From: Vibrio taketomensis
GTDB lineage: Bacteria > Pseudomonadota > Gammaproteobacteria > Enterobacterales > Vibrionaceae
Length of the DNA stretch: 64,000 nucleotides
Assembly (NCBI RefSeq): GCF_009938165.1
Contig: NZ_AP019650.1
Location: 930,001-994,000 of the forward strand
Reading direction: 5' to 3'
Part shown: positions 55,686 through 64,000 of the stretch, piece by piece
Layout of the letters: each line of letters starts with the position of its first letter
Numbering within the stretch: position 1 is the stretch's first letter
The notes under the pieces: generated by a model
Seen by the model: only the letters and a program-made list of their open reading frames with translations
Databases searched by the model: none
What the model was told of the DNA's origin: nothing
Program-made: the position numbers and the translations under genes

Positions 55686-58556
55686 ATGACCACACTACTA
55701 CAAAGCCTCAGCACTCAACATGAATTCGTTGCTCGCCACAACGGACCAAATCACAATGACCAACAAAAGATGCTGGAAACGCTCAATGTCTCCAGTTTGG
55801 AACAGTTGATTGAACAAACCGTTCCGGCTCAAATTCGCTTAGAGCAGCCACTCACCCTTGCCGAAGCCCAAAGTGAAGCGGATATGCTGACCTCGATGAA
55901 GCAATTTGCTCAGCAAAATCAGGTTAAGCGCACCTTCATCGGCCAAGGTTATTACAACACCTTCACGCCAAACGTGATTCTACGTAACGTGATGGAAAAC
56001 CCAGGTTGGTACACGGCATACACCCCCTATCAGCCAGAGATTTCTCAGGGTCGTCTTGAAGCGTTACTAAACTTCCAACAAGTCGTGATGGATCTCACCG
56101 GCATGGAAATCGCTAATGCCTCATTGTTGGATGAAGCAACCGCTGCAGCAGAAGCCATGACGCTCTGTAAACGCGCAGGAAAAAGTAAGAGCAACACCTT
56201 CTTCGTCGCCTCTGACGTCCACCCACAAACCATTGAGGTCGTCAAAACGCGCGCTAAATTTATTGGCTTTGACGTGTTTGTGGATGAGTTAGACACACTG
56301 CCTAATCACGATGTCTTTGGTGCGTTAGTTCAATACCCTTCGACGACAGGTGAAGTCAGAGACATCAGCGAATTAATTGCCAAAGCACAAGCCAACAAAA
56401 CGCTGGTTACCGTAGCAACGGACTTACTGGCTAGCGCACTGATTAAACCCGCAGGTGAAATGGGTGCTGATGTGGTCATCGGCTCCGCGCAACGTTTTGG
56501 CGTGCCAATGGGCTACGGCGGTCCACACGCAGCCTTTATGGCAACGAAAGACAAACATAAGCGAACAATGCCAGGCCGTGTGATTGGTGTTTCCATTGAT
56601 AGCCATGGTAATCAAGCGCTACGTATGGCAATGCAAACCCGTGAACAACATATTCGCCGTGAAAAAGCGACGTCGAATATCTGCACCGCGCAAGCACTGC
56701 TGGCAAACATGGCGGCATTTTATGCCGTGTATCATGGTGCGAAAGGGCTGCGCACCATCGCGCGTCGAACTCATCATATGACCGCAATCCTCGCGGCTGG
56801 GTTAACCAAAGCTGGCTTTGAATTAGCTCACAACAGCTTCTTCGACACCATCACAATCAACACTGAAACCAATACCGAAGCGCTGTACCAAAAAGCGCAA
56901 AGTGCGGGTATTAACCTTCGTCAATTTAAAGGTAAGCAACAGCTTGGTGTCAGTTTTGATGAAACAACGACGATCAGTGATATCGCCGCACTATTTGCCA
57001 TCTTTGATGTGACTGAAAACGTAACCGAATTGGCGAGCGAAATCGAAAAAAATGAATTTGCCGCAATTCCAGAATCATGTCGTCGCAGCACGCAATATCT
57101 TACTCATCCGGTGTTTAACACTCACCACAGCGAAACGCAGATGATGCGTTACCTTAAGCAGTTAGAGAACAAAGACTTCTCGCTGACTCACGGCATGATC
57201 CCTCTCGGCAGTTGCACCATGAAGCTCAACGCAGCAGCAGAGATGATCCCTGTAACATGGCCAGAATTTGGTGCCATCCACCCGTTTGCACCGCTCGAGC
57301 AAGCTGCAGGTTACAGCGCTCTCGCCAAAGATCTTAAAGAAAAGCTATGTGAGATCACCGGCTATGATGATTTTTCACTGCAACCTAACTCGGGCGCATC
57401 AGGAGAGTACGCCGGTCTAATTGCGATTCAACGCTACCATGAAAGTCGTGGCGACACGCATCGCAATGTGTGCCTCATTCCAAGCTCTGCGCACGGAACA
57501 AACCCTGCGACCGCTTCAATGCTGTCAATGAAAGTAGTGGTTGTAAAATGCGATAACGAAGGGAACATTGATTTGGTTGATCTTGCTGACAAGATTGCTC
57601 TGCATCGTGACAACCTATCTAGCATCATGATTACCTACCCTTCGACACACGGCGTGTACGAAGAGCAAGTGAAGCAAGTGTGTGAAATGGTACACGAAGC
57701 AGGCGGCCAAGTTTATCTCGATGGCGCAAATATGAACGCACAAGTAGGTTTGACAACTCCGGGCTTTATTGGCTCAGACGTTTCTCACCTCAACTTACAT
57801 AAAACCTTCTGTATCCCCCACGGCGGTGGCGGCCCGGGCATGGGACCTATTGGTGTTAAATCACACTTAGCACCATTCTTACCAGGCCACATCGAAAATG
57901 GCATAGAAGGCGAAGATTTTGCAGTGTCAGCTGCAGATTTAGGTAGCGCCTCTATCCTACCAATCTCATGGGCCTACATTGCGATGATGGGAGAAGTGGG
58001 TCTAACCGAAGCGACGAAAGTCGCGATTCTGAATGCGAACTACGTAATGGCGCGTCTACGTCCTCACTACCCTGTGCTCTACCGTGGCACCAATGGCCGT
58101 ATTGCGCACGAATGTATTATTGATATTCGCCCACTCAAAGAAGAGATCGGCATTAGCGAAGAAGACATCGCTAAGCGATTAATGGATTACGGTTTCCACG
58201 CGCCAACCATGTCATTCCCAGTGGCAGGAACGCTCATGATTGAACCAACCGAGTCTGAAGATCTAGAAGAGCTAAACCGCTTCTGTGATGCGATGATCTC
58301 AATTCGAAAAGAGATGGATAAGGTGAAAAACGGGGAATGGCCGCTAGATAACAACCCATTAGTCAAAGCGCCACACACTCAAGTAGACCTTTCTGCCACT
58401 GAGTGGGACCGCCCATATTCGCGTGAAGTTGCGTGTTTCCCATCGCCAGCAACCAAACAATGGAAGTATTGGCCAACGGTTAACCGCGTAGATAACGTGT
58501 TTGGGGACAGAAACCTCGTGTGTTCATGCCCAAGCATTGATAACTATGAAGAGTAA
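55686..58556 (+). CDS. gcvP: Glycine dehydrogenase (decarboxylating), P protein
   Basis: 956 residues, the normal single-chain length. It decarboxylates glycine with pyridoxal phosphate and passes the aminomethyl group to GcvH. The PLP Lys is in [22 protein letters not shown]. Other family parts: [61 protein letters not shown]. The frame is intact, and AAGGTAAAGG stands before the ATG. Confidence 0.97.
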   Translation: MTTLLQSLSTQHEFVARHNGPNHNDQQKMLETLNVSSLEQLIEQTVPAQIRLEQPLTLAEAQSEADMLTSMKQFAQQNQVKRTFIGQGYYNTFTPNVILRNVMENPGWYTAYTPYQPEISQGRLEALLNFQQVVMDLTGMEIANASLLDEATAAAEAMTLCKRAGKSKSNTFFVASDVHPQTIEVVKTRAKFIGFDVFVDELDTLPNHDVFGALVQYPSTTGEVRDISELIAKAQANKTLVTVATDLLASALIKPAGEMGADVVIGSAQRFGVPMGYGGPHAAFMATKDKHKRTMPGRVIGVSIDSHGNQALRMAMQTREQHIRREKATSNICTAQALLANMAAFYAVYHGAKGLRTIARRTHHMTAILAAGLTKAGFELAHNSFFDTITINTETNTEALYQKAQSAGINLRQFKGKQQLGVSFDETTTISDIAALFAIFDVTENVTELASEIEKNEFAAIPESCRRSTQYLTHPVFNTHHSETQMMRYLKQLENKDFSLTHGMIPLGSCTMKLNAAAEMIPVTWPEFGAIHPFAPLEQAAGYSALAKDLKEKLCEITGYDDFSLQPNSGASGEYAGLIAIQRYHESRGDTHRNVCLIPSSAHGTNPATASMLSMKVVVVKCDNEGNIDLVDLADKIALHRDNLSSIMITYPSTHGVYEEQVKQVCEMVHEAGGQVYLDGANMNAQVGLTTPGFIGSDVSHLNLHKTFCIPHGGGGPGMGPIGVKSHLAPFLPGHIENGIEGEDFAVSAADLGSASILPISWAYIAMMGEVGLTEATKVAILNANYVMARLRPHYPVLYRGTNGRIAHECIIDIRPLKEEIGISEEDIAKRLMDYGFHAPTMSFPVAGTLMIEPTESEDLEELNRFCDAMISIRKEMDKVKNGEWPLDNNPLVKAPHTQVDLSATEWDRPYSREVACFPSPATKQWKYWPTVNRVDNVFGDRNLVCSCPSIDNYEE

Positions 58557-58601
58557 CTTTTAATCTATAATTCATAGTGTTAGTTATATTTTAGTATAGT
58601 T

Positions 58602-58628
58602 AAAAAGCGAACCTTAGGTTCGCTTTTT
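58602..58628. terminator. Bidirectional terminator after gcvP
   Basis: AAAAAGCGAACC-TTA-GGTTCGCTTTTT, 12-bp stem with T/A flanks on both strands, between convergent gcvP and the PAP2 gene. Confidence 0.9.
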
Positions 58629-58642
58629 GTTCGAGGATACAA

Positions 58643-59398
58643 TTACAGCGGCGACAATCGCATGTGCAGCTTTAGCCAATCAAATAACTTTCCAGACCAA
58701 AGCGATATATTTGGCATGGCAGCGTATACCAAAGCAATAAACAGCACCGAGCCCACTAAATCGATGGGTCTATGCATGCCAAGCCACAAACGACTATAAG
58801 CTACGCATACGCCCCACACCAACAGAATACTCGCCAAACCATAGCGCTTGTGTTCCACAAACAATCCACCGAAACAAACTAAACAAATCGAGACAAATAT
58901 TGTGTGGCCTGATGGAAAGGAATAATCGGTTTCACCCAGCCAATGTTGAGTTCGCCAAGGGCTAACTTGAGTTGAAACCTGCTCGATCAGTTGGTCTTGT
59001 TTACTAGCCGTCAATTGGTAGAAGTACGACGGTTTCGGGATCAGCTGTTGATGGGTGAGAACTTCAGTATAAGGTCGTGGGCTTTCCGTAAAATGTTTAA
59101 GGCCCGTTTTGGCAGCAAAGCCAATCACCAGAATGATGCCGAGTTGTAATAACTTTTCCCAACGTTGTTTCGGTGTCAAAGTAAGCGTCAAACTACAGAG
59201 CAGCAGTACAGCAAGAGTCATTAAGAAACCTTTGCTACCAGCAGAATTGGTCAGCACACTGTAAAACAGCCCCTCACTGTCACTCACTGAATCTAATAAC
59301 TCAATGTGGCTGACGAATAGAGCCATCAGCGCTATCAGTAAAAGGAATACTGCCAATATGGCAAGGCCATAGCGCTTGGCATGAAGATACTCTTTCAT
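58643..59398 (-). CDS. PAP2-family membrane phosphatase
   Basis: 251 residues with about six hydrophobic segments. The three PAP2 motifs are KTGLKHFTESPRP (KxxxxxxRP), FPSGHT (PSGH) and SRLWLGMHRPIDL (SRxxxxxHxxxD). Relatives (PgpB) remove phosphate from phosphatidylglycerol phosphate or undecaprenyl pyrophosphate at the outer face of the inner membrane. Start taken at the ATG 59398. Confidence 0.88.
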   Translation of the reverse strand: MKEYLHAKRYGLAILAVFLLLIALMALFVSHIELLDSVSDSEGLFYSVLTNSAGSKGFLMTLAVLLLCSLTLTLTPKQRWEKLLQLGIILVIGFAAKTGLKHFTESPRPYTEVLTHQQLIPKPSYFYQLTASKQDQLIEQVSTQVSPWRTQHWLGETDYSFPSGHTIFVSICLVCFGGLFVEHKRYGLASILLVWGVCVAYSRLWLGMHRPIDLVGSVLFIALVYAAMPNISLWSGKLFDWLKLHMRLSPL

Positions 59399-59479
59399 AA
59401 AATTCTGCTCAACGATTGCCAGCAACCACTCACGAGAACATAAACATTAGCTCAGACTCTCGTTTCTACTGGCTAGGAT

Positions 59480-59758
59480 ATGGGAAAAATCGGCAAAGAG
59501 AGGGAGCCTCTCTTTGTCAGCGTTGCCAATATACTAGCTGAAGCCATGTGGAAAAATTATCAAATTGCTGTCAATTTGGCGAAGATTCCCAGAACAAATG
59601 GGGTCAGTTCTTTCTTTTTGCCTCACATTACTTTTGGTATGTCTAAAATTACTGATTATATGAATTCGTACTTCGAGGTGGGACCCATAAAAGGACATAG
59701 TCTTGATCTCGCGTGCGACACGCCTCTGGACAAAAGCACGTTAGAGTATGAATTCTAA
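59480..59758 (+). CDS. Hypothetical protein, possibly cut by an in-frame stop
   Basis: 92 residues (MGKIGKEREPLFVSVANILAEAM ...), unrecognised. After the TAA at 59756-59758 the same frame continues RAKIGLEKYLEALN to a second stop at 59801-59803, so the gene may be about 107 codons with one nonsense change (TTA to TAA). The stop lies in a 10-bp inverted repeat (59736-59745/59754-59763). Another perfect repeat, CAAAGAGAGG-GAG-CCTCTCTTTG, lies inside the first codons. Low support as a real gene. Confidence 0.4.
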   Translation: MGKIGKEREPLFVSVANILAEAMWKNYQIAVNLAKIPRTNGVSSFFLPHITFGMSKITDYMNSYFEVGPIKGHSLDLACDTPLDKSTLEYEF

Positions 59759-59820
59759 CGTGCCAAAATTGGATTAGAAAAGTATCTTGAAGCCTTAAAT
59801 TAAATGCTTGTTATAACTAC

Positions 59821-60701
59821 TCATCCTCGGATTGCATGTTTCGCAATTCCTTCAACCTCGAATCCATTGCAAGAACCACATGGTTCCATTTCGACAAAGC
59901 CACCTTCTCTACAGTAGTAACATTTACGCCATAAACAGACACCAGCTTGACGTTCTTCGTCGTAAATTAAGGATGGTGCTGCACATTCAGGACAAATATG
60001 ATATTCCGTAGATAAAATTCCAATATCATCTAATTTATAATCACACGAAATACAGTACGTATAAGTTGGGTATGACTCACCTTCATACACGATAAAGTGA
60101 CTATGTTCTTCGCAAGAAGGGCACATTCCAATATGAAACTCATTACCTATTTTACATTTAAGAATGAGCTTTCAAATGCCACAATACGCTCTTGAATTGA
60201 ATCTAGTGAAATACCGTTTTGTTCGGCACTATAACTGCCCGTTTGAATGACTTTAAATGCAGGTTTTATGACTTTGAGATATAGCTCAATCAAATTTTTA
60301 GTTAATTCTTCAGGCGATATTTCAATTGCAAAATGTTGAATTTTATTTCTTTCTGTTGCTAATTTATCTAATACTTTAATATTAGATCTAGCAAAGGACT
60401 CTGGATAATGTTTTTCAGTTCTTGTCCTATCCCTCGAATATCAATCGACTTACATTTATATAGCTCTTCCATTGTTGGTAACAATGGACTGCTACAATGT
60501 TTGAACAATGAATTTTATCAAAGATTGTTATCGGATCAATTAAAACTAAAATTTCTTTAAGAACTAATTCAGCCCCTTGAAATAAACATAGTAGTGCATG
60601 CTTATAAGCACTATTGTTACTTTCAGCTTCGGCTTTATTCAAAAATCAAGTCCTTGTTCAATTGAATCTAAAGAATTTTCTATCAGTGTAAATTTTATCA
60701 T
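59821..60701 (-). pseudogene. HEPN-like plus zinc-ribbon protein, four frameshifts
   Basis: Pieces in different frames join into one chain of about 294 residues if four homopolymers each gain one base (A run 60641-60645, AA 60507-60508, CCC 60431-60433, T run 60150-60153, plus-strand view). The restored order is MIKFTLIENSLDSIEQGLDF, LNKAEAESNNSAYKHALLC, LPTMEELYKCKSIDIRG, then ERNKIQHFAIEIS (Rx4H, the HEPN RNase motif). FLNVKIGNEFHIG then runs into a C-terminal zinc ribbon with five CxxC-type pairs (MCPSCEEH, CISC, CPEC, CYYC, CGSC). Known HEPN proteins often act in defence or RNA cleavage. AT-rich and probably acquired. Confidence 0.65.
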
Positions 60702-60933
60702 ATACTCTTATTTGTAGTTATAACGCTTATTAGATGACAAATTGTCGTCTTTCATCTTTCGGCAATGCTATCATTTTCATACTAACTCAACTGATAATCA
60801 ATAACTTATGACACATGAAGGGAAATTAGACTGCAAGATGTAACCTAATGACGGGAGTGATGAGTTATCAACGCAATCGAATAATTTTTAGTAGGGTAAA
60901 CGCACGCCCTCTGAATTATGTAGAGTATTTAAT

Positions 60934-61167
60934 CTAAATGGTTTTGGGGCAAAACGAGTCAGCAACAACATTACATTTATCCAGTTCTAGGTAAAATTCA
61001 GGACGAATTTTTAGGGTTTCGGTGTCGGGAACACCTAAAACCGTACCGGTCAGTGACAAAGAAACCAAACGTTTCTGAATACTCTTTGGCAAGGCAAGAG
61101 TATTTATCGCTAGCGCTTTGCTTAATGGGCACACATGAATATTAAGCGGGACACGCAAAAACGACAT
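60934..61167 (-). CDS. Doubtful small ORF
   Basis: 77 residues (MSFLRVPLNIHVCPLSKALAIN ... ELDKCNVVADSFCPKTI). The composition is protein-like, but it starts next to the terminator of the upstream gene, has no Shine-Dalgarno, and matches no family I know. It may be a gene remnant. Confidence 0.25.
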   Translation of the reverse strand: MSFLRVPLNIHVCPLSKALAINTLALPKSIQKRLVSLSLTGTVLGVPDTETLKIRPEFYLELDKCNVVADSFCPKTI

Positions 61168-61176
61168 CGACAACCA

Positions 61177-61200
61177 CAAAAAGCGAATCATTCGATTCGC
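61177..61200 (-). terminator. Terminator of the YcxB-like gene
   Basis: On the minus strand GCGAATC-GAAT-GATTCGC followed by TTTTTG, about 45 bases after the stop. Confidence 0.75.
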
Positions 61201-61243
61201 CTTTCGATTACTTCAACTCACTTGCGAGCACTATCTAATCACG

Positions 61244-61738
61244 TTAATTAGGTTTCACAACCGCATGCTGCTCAACCATAAACGCGATCACTTCTGCATT
61301 TAAGCAAGATTTACTCACATATTGGCGCTGTTTACCGATATGCAGAATGAATCCCAAATCGGTTTGTTCAAGTTGGTCGATTTCATTCCATGCGATACTA
61401 CGATTAATTTTGCCGCTTTTGTAACTCACACCACTAGCGTTAACTTGAAACGCCACTTTACTACCACAGCTCGAACTGATGGTTTGTCGCCATAGCCACC
61501 AAGTTCTCTTGAAATAAACACTGAATGTTTCAATAACGCTCAATACGATAAAGAACCAGCCAACATAGCTGTTAGGCAACAGTTCAAACTCTACTAAAAC
61601 CACACCAAAAATCAGAAAGAGTATCGCTTTCCAATAAGATTTTGGAAACTTAACTGGCTGGCTAGTTTGATCATAACACTCGGCGAAAAAAGCCTTATCG
61701 AGCGTGTATTCTGTTGTGAAATCAAATTCTTTAGACAT
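61244..61738 (-). CDS. YcxB-like two-helix membrane protein
   Basis: 164 residues from the ATG 61738. N-terminal FDFTTEYTLDKAFFAECYDQ, two adjacent membrane helices (AILFLIFGVVLVEFELLP and GWFFIVLSVIETFSVYF), then a cytosolic PH-like part (VSYKSGKINRSIAWNEIDQLEQTDLGFILHIGKQ), the YcxB-like layout. Role unknown. The 29 codons upstream in the same frame are not needed. Confidence 0.68.
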   Translation of the reverse strand: MSKEFDFTTEYTLDKAFFAECYDQTSQPVKFPKSYWKAILFLIFGVVLVEFELLPNSYVGWFFIVLSVIETFSVYFKRTWWLWRQTISSSCGSKVAFQVNASGVSYKSGKINRSIAWNEIDQLEQTDLGFILHIGKQRQYVSKSCLNAEVIAFMVEQHAVVKPN

Positions 61739-61972
61739 GTGTGGGTACTTTAAGGTTCTGTAAATGAGTATTCCATGTTGCTTGCTGGCAACGCGAGCAT
61801 TGTATCGCTTCTCTCGGCATATCATTAACTATTTTGGCTCTGTTTTGTAAATTGTTAATGCCGATGTACTAACCGCCTCAAAATCCCCATACCAAACATG
61901 ATGAACATTCTTCAGCGCTGTATTTTTTATCTTAAAGTCTGCGTCGTCTAAAGAGAGTGCAAAACCATGATC

Positions 61973-62001
61973 AAAAAAAGGCGAATAACCCCATTCGCCT
62001 T
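61973..62001 (-). terminator. Terminator of the DUF5062 gene
   Basis: On the minus strand AAGGCGAAT ... ATTCGCCTT (9 bp) is followed by a run of seven T. Confidence 0.85.
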
Positions 62002-62017
62002 GTGATTGATTTAGGGT

Positions 62018-62278
62018 TTATTTTAGAGGGTCGTTGTCTGGTAATGCGCTGTGAATCCAAAGCGCCAATCTATGCTTGATGTTCGCACCGTCGAGCTTAT
62101 CATCCGGTAATGGCGTAATTTGCTTAGCATCAACTAAGAATAGATAAATCGCTTTTACTCTAAGAGGTTGAGGTGACTGAGGTAGTTCAAAGCCTTGCAT
62201 CTTTGCCATCTTTCCGCCGATCTCAAGCGCCTTTTTAACCAGTTTATCTTCATTATGAAGCTTGGAACTTTTTGACAT
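62018..62278 (-). CDS. DUF5062 family protein
   Basis: 86 residues (MSKSSKLHNEDKLVKKALEIGGKMAKMQGFELP ... LRVKAIYLFLVDAKQITPLP), matching the short DUF5062 family of vibrios. Soluble and helical; function unknown. It has its own terminator. Confidence 0.75.
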   Translation of the reverse strand: MSKSSKLHNEDKLVKKALEIGGKMAKMQGFELPQSPQPLRVKAIYLFLVDAKQITPLPDDKLDGANIKHRLALWIHSALPDNDPLK

Positions 62279-62583
62279 AGATAGAATCCTCTTGTTCGCT
62301 GCAACCAGAATACATTAACTGCCACAAACCGCGTGTTAGAAAGTTCTCATATTGATAAGCCAACACGGTTAACAACGTGACTTTAAGATATGTGCTGCAT
62401 TTTGTGTTTAAAAGTAAACACCGTTCAAAGAGGCATTGTTAACAAAATGAAAAGTCATTTATTTCAATTTCCAGCAATGAAAGCAGTTCAATTCACTATA
62501 TAGAAAACAAGCATTATGCAGATCAACTTATTTTCCACTTTGGGGTTGTGCCTTCATCCTGATGTTGGTTAGGGTTAGGGAAC

Positions 62584-62615
62584 ACCAAGGCAAACGTATT
62601 CCTTGGTCTTTTTTT
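62584..62615 (+). terminator. Intrinsic terminator within the brnQ upstream region
   Basis: ACCAAGG ... CCTTGGT (7 bp, 10-base loop) followed by CTTTTTTTC. It stands 15 bases before the leader ORF, in the same direction as brnQ, so it may act as an attenuator in the 5' leader. Confidence 0.8.
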
Positions 62616-62630
62616 CGTTAAGGATCATTC

Positions 62631-62726
62631 ATGTCAGCAACTGCGCAATCACCATTCGCTTTCAAACGCTCATCAAGCGTTGCTGCTGCGATCCTCCTGC
62701 TCTCTCTGAAACTGATTCAGAGCTGA
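62631..62726 (+). CDS. Leader peptide rich in branched-chain residues
   Basis: 31 codons with AAGGA upstream of the ATG. The second half reads VAAAILLLSLKLI, with five Leu, two Ile and one Val codon in thirteen. This is the composition of ilv/leu-type attenuator leaders, and the gene downstream imports branched-chain amino acids. The stop codon lies in the first arm of the following hairpin. Confidence 0.55.
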   Translation: MSATAQSPFAFKRSSSVAAAILLLSLKLIQS

Positions 62727-62769
62727 CAGGCCATATCTAAATTTTCTGTCAGCTTGAGAAGAAGCTGAC
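62721..62769 (+). promoter_or_regulatory. Mutually exclusive hairpins after the leader peptide
   Basis: AGCTGACAG (62721-62729) pairs with CTGTCAGCT (62746-62754); the same bases GTCAGCTT (62748-62755) can instead pair with AAGCTGAC (62762-62769). An earlier pair CTCTGA/TCAGAG lies over the Leu codons. This is the 1:2 / 2:3 / 3:4 order of attenuators, but no U-run directly follows the last stem. Confidence 0.5.
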
Positions 62770-62833
62770 GGGATCACTCTACACTTCCCTATTCCTTTCA
62801 GTTTTTTCCAAGCGAAACACAAGAGGAATAACA

Positions 62834-64000
62834 ATGTTAAGCGCACGTAATATCGCCGCTTTAGGCTTCATGACTTTCGCCATGTATTTAGGCGCTGGTA
62901 ACCTGATCTTTCCACCATTTTTGGGTTACCAAGCAGGCGAAAATTTTCTGAGTGGAATGTCAGGCTTCCTCTTAACGGGTGTCGGTTTACCTGCGATGGC
63001 TCTGGTTATGGTCGCGCTGGTAAACGGGTCAGATAAGTTAACCGCAGCCCTACCAAAGCCTTTGGCTACCAGTTTTTGGGTGATGGTTTTTATCGTGATA
63101 GGTCCTGCGTTCGTGATCCCACGAGCGATTACCGTTGCCTATCAATTTAGTTTTGCGCCCATGTTTGGCGATACGGCGTTAATACCTTTCACGATTGTAT
63201 TTTGTATTGCCACCATTCTATTTGCGCTTTATCCGGGTAAGCTGATAGACAACCTAGGAAAAATCCTAACACCAGCATTAATGGCAATCTTGTTGATCAT
63301 GTCTGTTACGGCGTTGATGTCGCCAAGTGGTGAATTGACTGCGGCTACCGGTGCATACGTATCCGGTGCATTTGCTGAAGGTTTAACACAAGGCTATATG
63401 ACCATGGACGCGCTAGGTTCTATCGGTTTTGGCTGGATAATTTTCCGCGCAATTCGCAGTATGGGTGTAGATTGCCCTAAAGCGACGGCTAAATACACGC
63501 TGATTGCCGCTTTGATGTACGCGGTTGCGATGGCGTTCGTCTACATCTCATTAGCCTACATCGGCTCAACCAGCTCATACTTAGGTTCTGGATTCACTAA
63601 CGGCGGTGAAATCCTAACCGCGTTTACCTTCAACCACTTCGGAGCGTTTGGTTCACTTTTACTAGGTGCGGTGATGGTTTTAGCATGTTTGACGACTGCC
63701 ATCGGCGTGACAACTGCTGGTAGTGAGTTCTACGACAACACGTTCAGTAAAGTGAATTATAAAGGCTGTGTCATTACCACCATGGTTTTGGCGGGTTTAA
63801 TTGCCAACGTTGGGCTGGAACAACTGCTTACCATCACATTACCAGCTGTCGTTGCACTTCACCCAGTTGCGATAGCATTGATGATCATCGCACCAGTGCG
63901 CAACAAGATGGCGCGAACCATGGTGGTGACCACTGTGTTCACTGCGCTCGCTTTTGGATGCATCGATGCACTTCATGTCTTGGGCTACATGCCCGAAGCG
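62834..64000 (+). CDS. brnQ: Branched-chain amino acid:cation symporter BrnQ (3' end outside window)
   Basis: The frame is open from the ATG 62834 (GAGGA upstream) to the window end, 389 codons so far. It is an inner-membrane protein with at least ten hydrophobic segments. The opening FMTFAMYLGAGNLIFPPFLGYQAG and GPAFVIPRAITVAYQFSF are the LIVCS/BrnQ signatures. It imports Leu, Ile and Val with Na+ or H+. The upstream leader suggests control by branched-chain amino acid supply. Confidence 0.93.
   Translation, partial: MLSARNIAALGFMTFAMYLGAGNLIFPPFLGYQAGENFLSGMSGFLLTGVGLPAMALVMVALVNGSDKLTAALPKPLATSFWVMVFIVIGPAFVIPRAITVAYQFSFAPMFGDTALIPFTIVFCIATILFALYPGKLIDNLGKILTPALMAILLIMSVTALMSPSGELTAATGAYVSGAFAEGLTQGYMTMDALGSIGFGWIIFRAIRSMGVDCPKATAKYTLIAALMYAVAMAFVYISLAYIGSTSSYLGSGFTNGGEILTAFTFNHFGAFGSLLLGAVMVLACLTTAIGVTTAGSEFYDNTFSKVNYKGCVITTMVLAGLIANVGLEQLLTITLPAVVALHPVAIALMIIAPVRNKMARTMVVTTVFTALAFGCIDALHVLGYMPEA

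Larger units (their letters stand above)
60702..61243. other. AT-rich accessory stretch with little coding support
   Basis: This contains the upstream region of the HEPN-like gene and, on the minus strand, a doubtful open frame (60934-61167). A terminator for the next minus-strand gene lies at 61177-61200. I see no insertion sequence. Confidence 0.4.
62279..62833. other. Long regulatory region upstream of brnQ
   Basis: 555 bases with no full gene. It holds the promoter side of DUF5062, then a terminator (62584-62615), a leader-type ORF (62631-62726) and overlapping hairpins (62721-62769) before brnQ. A GGTTAGGGTTAGGG tract lies just ahead of the terminator. Confidence 0.6.

Noticed and set aside
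60702..60760. Possible integron attC boundary (GTTATAAC-like sequence near both ends of the HEPN gene)
   Set aside because: The core does not fit GTTRRRY, no paired L/R boxes or full folded site is visible, and no other cassettes or integrase occur in the window.

Overview
The window reads as part of the smaller chromosome (chromosome 2) of a marine Vibrio, most likely of the Harveyi clade (alginolyticus/parahaemolyticus/campbellii group). The evidence is Vibrio-typical small families (DUF2986, DUF3316, DUF3820, DUF5062), a c-di-GMP-heavy signalling set (CheV, GGDEF, GGDEF-EAL, HD-GYP, a VpsT-type regulator), and a glycine-cleavage cluster arranged around an XRE-cupin regulator. This assignment comes from family recognition, not from an alignment. 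I saw no rRNA, tRNA, CRISPR array, prophage or complete insertion sequence.

Layout. 1-10 kb: the tail of cheV, a diguanylate cyclase, a small lipoprotein, a YdcF-like protein, L-serine dehydratase, a POT peptide transporter with a near-consensus PurR box, small Vibrio proteins, a NYN nuclease-like protein, a degenerate HD-GYP protein and yjjG. 10-17 kb: phenylalanine hydroxylation (phhA-phhB, with a TyrR-type box upstream), a methyltransferase, a LysR regulator, a CDF transporter and a receiver-domain protein. 17-28 kb: a sulfatase with its radical-SAM maturase, a DEAD-box helicase, TrmK, a pyroglutamate module (DUF969-DUF979-pcp) and a PBP5-type carboxypeptidase. 29-36 kb: a cold-shock protein, yaeQ, a KdpD/KdpE-like two-component pair without kdpFABC, and a DASS carboxylate transporter. 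35-45 kb: nitric-oxide defence (hmp and norR divergent, with NorR sites and a sigma-54 promoter), glutaredoxins, a Kef potassium efflux pair, and MATE and DMT exporters. 45-54 kb: lipoproteins, a GGDEF-EAL protein, NAD genes and the VpsT-type regulator. 52-59 kb: gcvT, XRE-cupin, gcvH and gcvP. 59-62 kb: an AT-rich accessory patch with a broken HEPN-zinc-ribbon gene. 62-64 kb: brnQ, cut by the window end, behind a leader peptide rich in branched-chain residues.

Two themes run through the window. First, seven genes are broken by single-base indels (eleven in total, ten of them deletions), and each can be restored by changing the length of a short homopolymer. That looks more like base-calling error than biology, so those genes should not be read as true pseudogenes without re-sequencing. 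Second, several intergenic regions carry convincing control signals: NorR sites plus sigma-54 for hmp, a TyrR box for phhA, PurR-like boxes, tandem KdpE-like boxes beside the orphan Kdp-type pair with a possible small transcript between, and an attenuator-like leader before brnQ. The Kdp-like/DASS locus and the brnQ leader are the best candidates for something not yet described.
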